Under the pieces are notes generated by a model. It worked only from the letters and a program-made list of their open reading frames with translations. It was not told the DNA's origin and searched no databases. 13,471 bases of DNA from Bacteroidales bacterium UBA3543 (GTDB lineage: Bacteria; Bacteroidota; Bacteroidia; Bacteroidales; UBA932). Numbering within the stretch: position 1 is the stretch's first letter; each line of letters opens with the position of its first letter. Made by a program: the position numbers and the translations under genes. Location of the stretch: contig DFOK01000099.1 in assembly GCA_002376715.1 (NCBI GenBank), positions 1 through 13,471 of the forward strand. Direction: 5' to 3'. Of the stretch, positions 1-5,816 are shown one piece after another.

Positions 1-129
1 CGAAGAGTGACAGGATAGTTGAAATGATTCTTCTCATTTTAAAATTTTGAATAAATATTATAAAAGTGTTATTAAAAAATCTAAAGTTCATCTTACAAAT
101 TTATGCATTTTCACTAACTTTGTGCCATT
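1..129. other. AT-rich leader region before the HTH gene
   Basis: This is a gene-free, strongly A/T-rich stretch. It holds a weak inverted repeat, AAATGA-TTCTTC-TCATTT, at about 22-39, followed by an A/T run. That could be the tail of a terminator belonging to a gene left of the window. Its right end carries the -7 box listed separately. I see no convincing start of another gene here. Confidence 0.4.
115..122 (+). promoter_or_regulatory. Bacteroides-type -7 box for the HTH gene
   Basis: TAACTTTG is an exact match to the Bacteroides -7 consensus TAnnTTTG. It ends only 7 bases before the ATG at 130. In this promoter class transcription starts a few bases after the G, so the transcript would begin close to the start codon. 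No clear -33 TTTG is visible at the usual spacing, so the call rests on the -7 box alone. Confidence 0.5.
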
Positions 130-381
130 ATGACCGACAAAAGACTGCAAGTATTTGCCGTGGCTGCCCGCCAGTTGAGCTTTGTCAAGACAGCCAAAAT
201 TCTCGGCATATCCCAGCCGGCTGTTTCCAAACATATAGCCCTGCTCGAAAAGGAGCTGGGCGGAGCACTCTTTCTCCGAATAAGCCAAACCCTTGTTCTG
301 ACGAAAAAGGGTGAAGAACTTCTGGAGATAGCCGACAAAATACTTGCGCTATACCAGTCAATCGATAATCTCAAGGATTGA
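130..381 (+). CDS. Stand-alone LysR-type winged helix DNA-binding protein
   Basis: This 83-residue cytoplasmic protein matches the N-terminal DNA-binding head of LysR-type regulators. The helix-turn-helix spans about residues 17-40 (core ILGISQPAVSKHIALLE), a wing follows at about 47-60, and the long linker helix runs from about 61 to 80. Full LysR proteins are about 300 residues and carry a ligand-binding domain. Here that domain is missing, and the stop is followed after 9 bases by the end of the convergent glycosyltransferase gene, so no remnant can be hidden downstream. The reading frame is clean and starts at the expected LysR N-terminus. It may be a natural single-domain regulator (dimerising through the linker helix) or a leftover from a deletion. 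Its targets are unknown; the neighbouring surface-glycan genes are candidates only by position. The upstream -7 box suggests a nearly leaderless mRNA. Confidence 0.8.
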   Translation: MTDKRLQVFAVAARQLSFVKTAKILGISQPAVSKHIALLEKELGGALFLRISQTLVLTKKGEELLEIADKILALYQSIDNLKD

Positions 382-390
382 CGAGCCACT

Positions 391-1401
391 TTAGATATCT
401 TTGAGCTTGTCAAAAGTGATTTTTCCACGCGAGAGATAGAATTTTAGCACTATGCTGTATGGATAGTAGCCCTTATTGTTGATCTCTTCAGAGAATGGCG
501 AAGGGTCAAGCTCGCGTTTCATTCGGGAATAGTCGCGGTGCGCACGCCATACAGCCTTTAAATTCTCAAACTTACCAGTAATAAGATATATCATGGCAGA
601 AGCTCCGTCCAGGAATTTGCGGATAAATAACCTCCTCCAACGAATCTTGTCAGGAAGGTTTTTCCAGAGCATCAGCAGACTGTTACGGTAGTTTAGATAG
701 AGCTTGTGGGGAGATTCGTTGGGAAGAGTGCCTCCACCTACATGATAAACTTTTGCAGCAGGAATAGCCCATACCTCATACCCCAATAATTTGGCCCTCC
801 AACAGAGGTCTATTTCCTCCATGTGGGCAAAAAACAGGTCGTCCAGACCACCCAAATGGTGATATAGCGAAGATCTGATCATCATACAGGCACCCGTAGC
901 CCAGAAAACCTCTCTCGGTTGGTCATATTGTCCGTTGTCCTTCTCTATATTGGAAAGAATGCGTCCCCTGCAAAATGGGTATCCATATTTATCAATGAAT
1001 CCGCCTGCGGCACCGGCATACTCGAAAGAGTTCTTATCTGCTACTGAAAGCACTTTCGGCTGACACACACCTACTTCGGGATGTTCCTCCATAAATGAAA
1101 GAAGTGTATCTGTCCAACCCGGAGTTACCTCTACATCGGAGTTGAGCAGCACATAATAATCGGCCTCAACTTCAGCCAAAGCGCGGTTGTAACCTCCGGT
1201 AAAGCCCCAATTGCGATCAAATTCTATGACTCGTATATCCGGATGATTTTCTTTTAGCCACTCCACGGATCCATCTTCTGAACCGTTGTCTGCAACCACC
1301 ACAAAACAATGTTCACCGGCCGTACAATCAAGAAGGGTCGGAATGTACCTTTCAAGGTAGTTTCGACCATTCCAATTAAGTATGACTATAGCACAATCCA
1401 T
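391..1401 (-). CDS. Family 2 glycosyltransferase, rhamnosyltransferase-like
   Basis: This is a 336-residue GT-A fold glycosyltransferase that moves a sugar from a nucleotide-sugar donor to a glycan or lipid-linked acceptor at the inner face of the membrane. Visible GT2 motifs are the opening strand VILNWNG (6-12), the nucleotide-binding DNGS (38-41), the DxD-type LNSDVEV (86-92, metal-binding Asp89), GACMMIR (170-176), and the acceptor/base motif HMEEIDLCWR (193-202) followed by VYHVGGGT (219-225). The tail with YLNYRNSLLMLWKNL resembles the WbbL/RfbN rhamnosyltransferase branch; the actual sugar cannot be read from sequence. The length is normal. It starts 17 bases after the stop of the DUF6515-like gene, so the two are probably co-transcribed. 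No Shine-Dalgarno is seen before the ATG, which is usual in Bacteroidota. It converges on the HTH gene with a 9-base gap. Confidence 0.9.
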   Translation of the reverse strand: MDCAIVILNWNGRNYLERYIPTLLDCTAGEHCFVVVADNGSEDGSVEWLKENHPDIRVIEFDRNWGFTGGYNRALAEVEADYYVLLNSDVEVTPGWTDTLLSFMEEHPEVGVCQPKVLSVADKNSFEYAGAAGGFIDKYGYPFCRGRILSNIEKDNGQYDQPREVFWATGACMMIRSSLYHHLGGLDDLFFAHMEEIDLCWRAKLLGYEVWAIPAAKVYHVGGGTLPNESPHKLYLNYRNSLLMLWKNLPDKIRWRRLFIRKFLDGASAMIYLITGKFENLKAVWRAHRDYSRMKRELDPSPFSEEINNKGYYPYSIVLKFYLSRGKITFDKLKDI

Positions 1402-1418
1402 ACAGGAGGACTTCGGAG

Positions 1419-2774
1419 TTATAGGGCGAGGACCACCTCAAAATAGAGGGCTCCGTCGATGACTGTCACCTTGTAAAGTGCATCTTCGACCTGATAATAA
1501 GTCTCACCACCTATCTCCACCTCTACGTAGTCTTCGGGCAACTGAGTGACCAGAGCTCCGATGGGAGGTTCAATCACGTAGTAATGGCCGTCGGAAAGAG
1601 TGTAGAAAACTCCATCCTGGTAATAATATTCGTCGTTTTGGTTGGCTACGTTTGTTACGTAGGAATCAACTTCCCTAATAGTATAGTTGGTATTGATTCT
1701 GGAGTATCGCTCGGCCAATGCGACAGCACGGTTTGCACGCTCAACGGCATTATTCAGGGCATTAATTACTGCCACTGTCAAAGCCACATTGAGCATGGTA
1801 CTGCTGATGTAACTGCCTACGGGCGGACGACAGATTATATATCCTCCTCCAAAGTAAGGACGGTAATAGATACCATCATAATAGTAGTAGTGAATGTGGT
1901 TATGAATCCTAAGCACTGCTCTATAAGGAAGGTAGTGGACTCGGTAGCCGAAGTAGTGATGACCGTAATGATAAGAAGGAACCGGCCTGTAATGCTTCTT
2001 TATATAAGGTCTCACCCAGTTTTTATCTCTTGGAGGGGGTACGCTGTTGTGATATTGCACGGCAGCCGGCTTGCGGTCAACCGTAGAGGTGCCCCTGTCA
2101 GAGGTTCTCCTTGGAACGGTACTGTTGACACTTGTAGCGTTCCTACGGGTGGTTGTGGTTGAAGATCTGTTGGTGCCGGGGCTTGCAGCAGAGCGGTTGC
2201 GGTCAGTAGTGACTGCCTGTCTGCTTGAGCTTGAACTCCTTCTTGTCGATGTCTTATCCAAGCCGGTCACTGCGGAGGAGCTGCTTGAGCTGCGTCTTGT
2301 GGTGACTGTGGAAGTGCGGGAACCTGAAGAGGAGCTTGAGCCGGTGCTGCCCCTGTAATCTTTCACCTGACGGTCTGAAGTAGTGGTCGTTCTCCTGCGA
2401 GTCGAAGTACTCTGTGACTGAGTACCTGAGGATGGTGACTTGTAGTTAGGATCGACTTTAAAGTCGTATGTATTGCCTGATGAAGCCTTCACTCCCGTCC
2501 TTCTCTGCGTAGAACTTGAAGTGCTGCGGCTCTGAAAGTTGCCGGAAGTAGTACGGCTCTGCGAAGTACCTGAGCGACGGCTGCTGGATGAAGAACTGCT
2601 GGAGCGGCTATTGGATGAAGAGCTGCCGGAACGGCTATTAGAAGAGTTGCTGCTCTGAGATGTCTTACGTTCGCTCGAACTGCTCGTTCTCCTGTTTTGT
2701 CCCCATACCTCACTCGGGCTAGCCAACATCATTATGATGCTAAGGACTAAAGCTACTTGTGTAAACCTCTTCAT
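1419..2774 (-). CDS. Secreted Ser/Arg-rich protein with DUF6515-like C-terminal half
   Basis: A 451-residue exported protein of unknown function. Residues 1-25 form a signal peptide (basic MKR start, hydrophobic core, then SEVWG before Gln26) with no lipobox Cys. Residues 27 to about 235 are low-complexity Ser/Thr/Arg with many RRS, SSSS and TTTRR runs, strongly basic. From about 248 a Tyr/His-rich segment follows (RPYIKKHYRPVPSYHYGHHY), then the pattern YYYYDGIYYRPYF...RPPVGS (about 295-320). After a helical Ala/Asn stretch (about 328-360) this pattern recurs as EYYYQDGVFY...EPPIGA (about 381-406), and a related ETYYQVEDALYKV comes near the end. That architecture matches proteins annotated as DUF6515 in Bacteroides relatives. 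The basic half suggests envelope or polyanion binding, which is inference. It heads a two-gene unit with the glycosyltransferase and diverges from galE. Confidence 0.75.
   Translation of the reverse strand: MKRFTQVALVLSIIMMLASPSEVWGQNRRTSSSSERKTSQSSNSSNSRSGSSSSNSRSSSSSSSSRRSGTSQSRTTSGNFQSRSTSSSTQRRTGVKASSGNTYDFKVDPNYKSPSSGTQSQSTSTRRRTTTTSDRQVKDYRGSTGSSSSSGSRTSTVTTRRSSSSSSAVTGLDKTSTRRSSSSSRQAVTTDRNRSAASPGTNRSSTTTTRRNATSVNSTVPRRTSDRGTSTVDRKPAAVQYHNSVPPPRDKNWVRPYIKKHYRPVPSYHYGHHYFGYRVHYLPYRAVLRIHNHIHYYYYDGIYYRPYFGGGYIICRPPVGSYISSTMLNVALTVAVINALNNAVERANRAVALAERYSRINTNYTIREVDSYVTNVANQNDEYYYQDGVFYTLSDGHYYVIEPPIGALVTQLPEDYVEVEIGGETYYQVEDALYKVTVIDGALYFEVVLAL
2070..2696 (-). repeat. Low-complexity Ser/Thr/Arg-coding tract
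   Basis: The coding strand here is built of imperfect Ser, Arg and Thr codon runs (poly-Ser blocks separated by RR or TRR). The complementary strand shows recurrent gctgctggag and gagctgccgg type blocks. It corresponds to residues 27-235 of the DUF6515-like protein. Such tracts can change length by slippage. It also creates long false open frames on the opposite strand. Confidence 0.7.
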
Positions 2775-2790
2775 TTTTCTAAATTTAAAT

Positions 2791-2804
2791 GGTGAGTATT
2801 CACC
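2791..2804. promoter_or_regulatory. Inverted repeat in the leader of the DUF6515-like gene
   Basis: GGTGA-GTAT-TCACC is a dyad with perfect 5-base arms. It lies 17 bases upstream of the ATG of the minus-strand gene, downstream of its putative -7 box, so it would sit in the 5' leader. It could be a small hairpin or a regulator site. No matching site was noticed elsewhere in the window. Confidence 0.3.
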
Positions 2805-2827
2805 TTATTCATTATCAAATAACGGAC

Positions 2828-2835
2828 CAAATATA
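2828..2835 (-). promoter_or_regulatory. Putative -7 box for the DUF6515-like/glycosyltransferase unit
   Basis: Read on the minus strand this is TATATTTG, a full match to TAnnTTTG, about 53 bases before the ATG at 2774. A TTTG lies upstream on the same strand (2861-2864), but the 25-base spacing is longer than the usual 19-21. The promoter call is therefore moderate. Confidence 0.45.
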
Positions 2836-2847
2836 ACTAATTTTTCT

Positions 2848-2855
2848 TACTTTTG
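2848..2855 (+). promoter_or_regulatory. Putative -7 box for galE
   Basis: TACTTTTG fully matches the Bacteroides -7 consensus TAnnTTTG and ends 22 bases before the galE ATG, giving a short leader. It overlaps the dyad TTTTGT-GTT-ACAAAA (2851-2865), which would straddle the expected transcription start and so could be an operator. No clear -33 TTTG is seen. Confidence 0.5.
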
Positions 2856-2877
2856 TGTTACAAAATAGCATAATGAC

Positions 2878-3915
2878 ATGAGACAGGGAGTATTGGTTAC
2901 CGGCGGTACAGGTTATATCGGCTCACATACTGTTGTGGAGCTTATCCAGGCGGATTATGAAGTGATTATTGTGGATAATCTTTCAAATTCCGACGAGTCG
3001 GTGCTTGAGGGCATAGAGGCCATCACCGACGTCAGGCCTGAGTTTGTCAAAGCGGACTGCCGCGACGTCGCAGCACTCGAAAAAATCTTTGAAAAGGGAA
3101 AATTTGATTCCATAATACATTTCGCGGCGGCAAAAGCCGTCGGGGAATCAGTCGAACAGCCTCTGGATTATTACCACAACAACATATTATCCCTTATAAA
3201 CATCATCTCTCTGATGCGCAAGTATGGCGTGCCAAATCTAGTCTTTTCCTCCTCCTGCACCGTGTATGGGCAACCAGAAGTACTCCCTGCCACGGAACAG
3301 ACTCCGAGACTCGAGGCAGAGTCGCCTTATGGCAATACCAAACGCATCTGCGAGGATATTATCCGAGACAGCGTCAAGGCCTATGACTCCATAAGTGCCA
3401 TCGCCCTAAGGTATTTCAACCCGATCGGAGCCCATCCAAGTGCCCTTATAGGCGAACTGCCGCGCGGGGTACCCAACAATCTCCTCCCCTATGTTACCCA
3501 GACAGCTGCAGGTATTCGAGAGGTACTGAGCATCTTCGGAGATGACTACAACACTCCGGATGGATTTTGCATCCGTGACTATATTGACATAAATGATCTG
3601 GCAGCTGCTCACGTAGCAGCTCTCGACAGGATGATAAGCGATAAGATGAAAGAGGAGTTCGAAGTCTTCAATATCGGTACCGGACGTGGAGTCTCCACTA
3701 TGGAAATAGTCAAGACTTTCGAAAAGGTCAATGGACTACACCTCAACTACCGCATTACCGGCAGACGTGCGGGCGATATCGAGGCAATGTGGGCAGACCC
3801 CTCGTATGCTAACGAGGAACTCGGCTGGTACGCACGCAAAAGTCTTTACGAAACTCTCCGCTCTGCCTGGAAATGGCAGCAGCGGCTCTGTGGATTGGAA
3901 ATTTCAGAAGATTAA
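2878..3915 (+). CDS. galE: UDP-glucose 4-epimerase
   Basis: This 345-residue NAD-dependent enzyme interconverts UDP-glucose and UDP-galactose in the cytoplasm, feeding the Leloir pathway and galactose supply for surface glycans. It is an extended short-chain dehydrogenase with a Rossmann NAD motif GGTGYIG (9-15), Asp33 after the second strand, and the HFAAAKAVGES motif (81-91). The catalytic region is SSSCTVYG (124-131) with Ser126 as the likely catalytic Ser, and YxxxK is Tyr151/Lys155 in YGNTK. RYFNPIGAHP, the GRGVST region and RRAGDIEAMWAD are further GalE signatures. The length is typical. The ATG at 2878 is chosen because the ATG at 2872 reads straight into a stop. The gene is transcribed divergently from the DUF6515-like/glycosyltransferase pair and shares its stop region with the convergent tRNA nucleotidyltransferase gene. 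Neighbours do not include other Leloir genes. Confidence 0.95.
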   Translation: MRQGVLVTGGTGYIGSHTVVELIQADYEVIIVDNLSNSDESVLEGIEAITDVRPEFVKADCRDVAALEKIFEKGKFDSIIHFAAAKAVGESVEQPLDYYHNNILSLINIISLMRKYGVPNLVFSSSCTVYGQPEVLPATEQTPRLEAESPYGNTKRICEDIIRDSVKAYDSISAIALRYFNPIGAHPSALIGELPRGVPNNLLPYVTQTAAGIREVLSIFGDDYNTPDGFCIRDYIDINDLAAAHVAALDRMISDKMKEEFEVFNIGTGRGVSTMEIVKTFEKVNGLHLNYRITGRRAGDIEAMWADPSYANEELGWYARKSLYETLRSAWKWQQRLCGLEISED

Positions 3916-5315
3916 TTCTTCGGCTCAAGACCTAGTTCGGCAGCCTTGGACTCCATCAGACGGTAGGCTGCTTCAAACTCATTTGGTATTTCTCCATCGA
4001 GAATGGCATTCTTGATATGTTCCTTAATCACACCAATGGTGATGCAAGGCGACAAACCATATTTCTCCATAATCAATTCACCCGTGATGGGATTTTTGAA
4101 GTTACGGAGGGCATCCTTGGCCTCAACTTCGATAAGTTTATTCTCCACAATTTCAAAATTGCGCCGTATTGCCATGACCTTATATTCATTCTTCGAGGTG
4201 ACATCCGCACGGCAAAGAGTCATCAGATCATCTATATCATCTCCCGCATCAAAAAGAAGGCGGCGCACTGCTGAATCGGTCACCTCTTCGGTAACGAGAG
4301 CTATTGGACGTAAATGAAGCAGAACCAACTTCTGCACATATTTCATCTTATCGTTCAGAGGCATCTTAAGCTGCTTAAATATGCCCGGCACCATCTTACT
4401 ACCAATAAATTCGTGTCCGTGGAAGGTCCATCCCGTGCCGGGTTCGTACTTCTTGGTAGCGGGTTTACCTACATCGTGAAGTAGCGCGGCCCAGCGCAAC
4501 CATAGATCTCCTCCGGCAGCTGCAACATTGTCAAGTACCTGCAGAGTGTGCTCAAAATTGTCCTTGTGTCCACAACCGTCCACCGTTTCAACAGATTTTA
4601 AATTGGAAATGGCAGGGAGTATCAAAGGAAGAAGTCCGCACTCATCGAGCAGACGCAGGCCACTTGAGGGGTTATCCGCCATCAATATCTTGTGCAGTTC
4701 ATCGGCTATCCTTTCGCGCGCAAGAATATTGAGACGTCCGGCATTGCGGCGGATGGAATCGAGTGACTCCGGCACTATCTTAAATCCCAGTTGCGTGGCA
4801 AATCTTATAGCGCGAATCATCCGCAGAGGATCGTCTGAGTAGGTGGTATCGGGATCGGTGGGAGTACGTATCAGACCGGCATCCAGATCACGGATGCCAC
4901 CGAAAGGATCTATCAGCGTACCATAATCCTCCTTTTGGAGGCTGAAGGCAAGCGCATTGATGGTAAAATCACGACGCAACTGATCATCTTCGAGCGTACC
5001 CTCTTCGACAATTGGTTTACGGGAGTTGCGACGATAGGATTCGCGTCTTGCCCCGACAAATTCGAGTTCAATGCCCTCATATTTGAGCATCGCCGTACCG
5101 AAATTGCGGAATACCGTAACACTGGTATGAAGCTCCTTTGCCACTGCCTCGGCCAACTCTATACCGCTCCCCTCCACCACTATATCTATATCTGTACTCT
5201 CTCTCTGGAGAAAATGATCACGCACATAGCCGCCTATAACGAAGGCTTTGACCTTCAGTTTAGCAGCTTTAGCTGCCACTATCTCAAATATCTTCTGATC
5301 CAATGGCCCTGTCAT
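3912..5315 (-). CDS. cca: tRNA nucleotidyltransferase (CCA-adding type) with HD domain
   Basis: A 467-residue cytoplasmic class II nucleotidyltransferase that builds or repairs the 3' CCA of tRNAs. The head domain shows VIGGYVRD (26-33), the metal-binding pair Asp42/Asp44 in TDIDIVV, the RRDFTINALAF motif (114-124) and the template region DDPLRMIRAIRFA (161-173), followed by RERIADELHKIL (200-211). An HD phosphohydrolase domain follows (His256; His280-Asp281 in LLHDVGKPATK; HGHEF at 299-303), as in many bacterial members. Residues 28-300 align without gaps to the expected order. Whether it adds CC, A or full CCA cannot be decided by eye, but no second such gene is in the window. Its ATG overlaps the TGA of the upstream nuclease-fold gene (ATGA), implying coupled translation. 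Its TAA overlaps the galE TAA on the opposite strand. Confidence 0.93.
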   Translation of the reverse strand: MTGPLDQKIFEIVAAKAAKLKVKAFVIGGYVRDHFLQRESTDIDIVVEGSGIELAEAVAKELHTSVTVFRNFGTAMLKYEGIELEFVGARRESYRRNSRKPIVEEGTLEDDQLRRDFTINALAFSLQKEDYGTLIDPFGGIRDLDAGLIRTPTDPDTTYSDDPLRMIRAIRFATQLGFKIVPESLDSIRRNAGRLNILARERIADELHKILMADNPSSGLRLLDECGLLPLILPAISNLKSVETVDGCGHKDNFEHTLQVLDNVAAAGGDLWLRWAALLHDVGKPATKKYEPGTGWTFHGHEFIGSKMVPGIFKQLKMPLNDKMKYVQKLVLLHLRPIALVTEEVTDSAVRRLLFDAGDDIDDLMTLCRADVTSKNEYKVMAIRRNFEIVENKLIEVEAKDALRNFKNPITGELIMEKYGLSPCITIGVIKEHIKNAILDGEIPNEFEAAYRLMESKAAELGLEPKN

Positions 5316-5716
5316 AGCATCTGCTCATATTTCGGAATCCGGTCAAGAAATTCATATTGCTCAGTTTCAGGATTCCTACCGCAAAGATAACTGCTTTTGC
5401 CGTTTGTTATCAAAATGTACTTTACTTTGAGCGAAAGATTGTATCTGATGACCTGATCTACCACCGTATGATCAATAGGCACATCGGGGGACTTGCACTC
5501 CACCAGCATCAGAGGCTGCAATCCACGGTCGAAAACCAATACATCAGCTCTGTATTGCATTCCATTGAAAGTAAAGGCCCATTCACTGGACATCAACGTA
5601 AGAGGAACCTCCCACTCCTGCTCAAGCCAGGCAATGACATTCTGGCGCACTTTCTCCTCAGGAGTGAGCCTGACATACTTTTTCCTCAACGGATCAAAAA
5701 CCTGCATATCCCTCAT
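5312..5716 (-). CDS. Small PD-(D/E)XK protein, HsdR N-terminal-like
   Basis: This 134-residue protein resembles the HSDR_N_2-type domain found alone in many Bacteroidales. The nuclease-fold residues are visible: Glu45 in SSEWAF, Asp58 in YRADVLVFD, the Glu73-x-Lys75 pair in LVECKSP, and the downstream helix VVDQVIRYN (85-93) with Gln88. The N-terminal FDPLRKKYVRLTPEEKVRQ is also characteristic. No motor, specificity or methylase subunit is nearby, so it is not part of a type I restriction system. A role in DNA or RNA cleavage or repair is possible but unproven. It overlaps the tRNA nucleotidyltransferase gene by 4 bases, so the two are probably one operon. The first ATG (5714-5716) is used; the ATG at 5707 would leave only two bases after its GAGGG. 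A 7-of-8 match to the -7 box, TATCTTCG on the minus strand (5727-5734), lies just upstream. Confidence 0.8.
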   Translation of the reverse strand: MRDMQVFDPLRKKYVRLTPEEKVRQNVIAWLEQEWEVPLTLMSSEWAFTFNGMQYRADVLVFDRGLQPLMLVECKSPDVPIDHTVVDQVIRYNLSLKVKYILITNGKSSYLCGRNPETEQYEFLDRIPKYEQML

Positions 5717-5751
5717 ATCTTTAATGCGAAGATAGTATTTTTTAAGATAAC

Positions 5752-5777
5752 AGAGGGTGACCGTATGGCCACCCTCT
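5752..5777 (-). terminator. Hairpin ending the pilus operon
   Basis: The arms AGAGGGTG (5752-5759) and CACCCTCT (5770-5777) pair perfectly; after one mismatch the inner CC/GG also pairs around a GTAT loop. It sits 39 bases past the stop of the last pilus gene and before the next minus-strand gene. On the minus strand it is followed by GTTATCTTAAAA, only modestly T-rich, so termination may be partial. Confidence 0.65.
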
Positions 5778-5816
5778 AAATATTTTCAAAATTTAACGTT
5801 CTATCAGACGCAACTG

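Noticed and set aside
1..18. Possible end of an upstream gene (frame ending in TAG at 16-18).
   Set aside because: Only five codons are visible, with no recognisable residues; any random sequence could give this.
114..428. 104-codon open frame on the minus strand over the HTH gene.
   Set aside because: It lies antisense to a well-recognised LysR head and into the glycosyltransferase end; its translation shows no family features.
1584..2162. 192-codon open frame on the plus strand.
   Set aside because: It is antisense to the DUF6515-like gene, whose signal peptide and domain motifs are clear; the low-complexity composition produces long false frames.
4935..5390. 151-codon open frame on the plus strand.
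   Set aside because: It is antisense to the catalytic head of the tRNA nucleotidyltransferase, whose motifs are intact.
5312..5716. Type I restriction-modification system.
   Set aside because: Only a single HsdR-N-like domain is present; there is no helicase motor, specificity or methylase gene in the neighbourhood.
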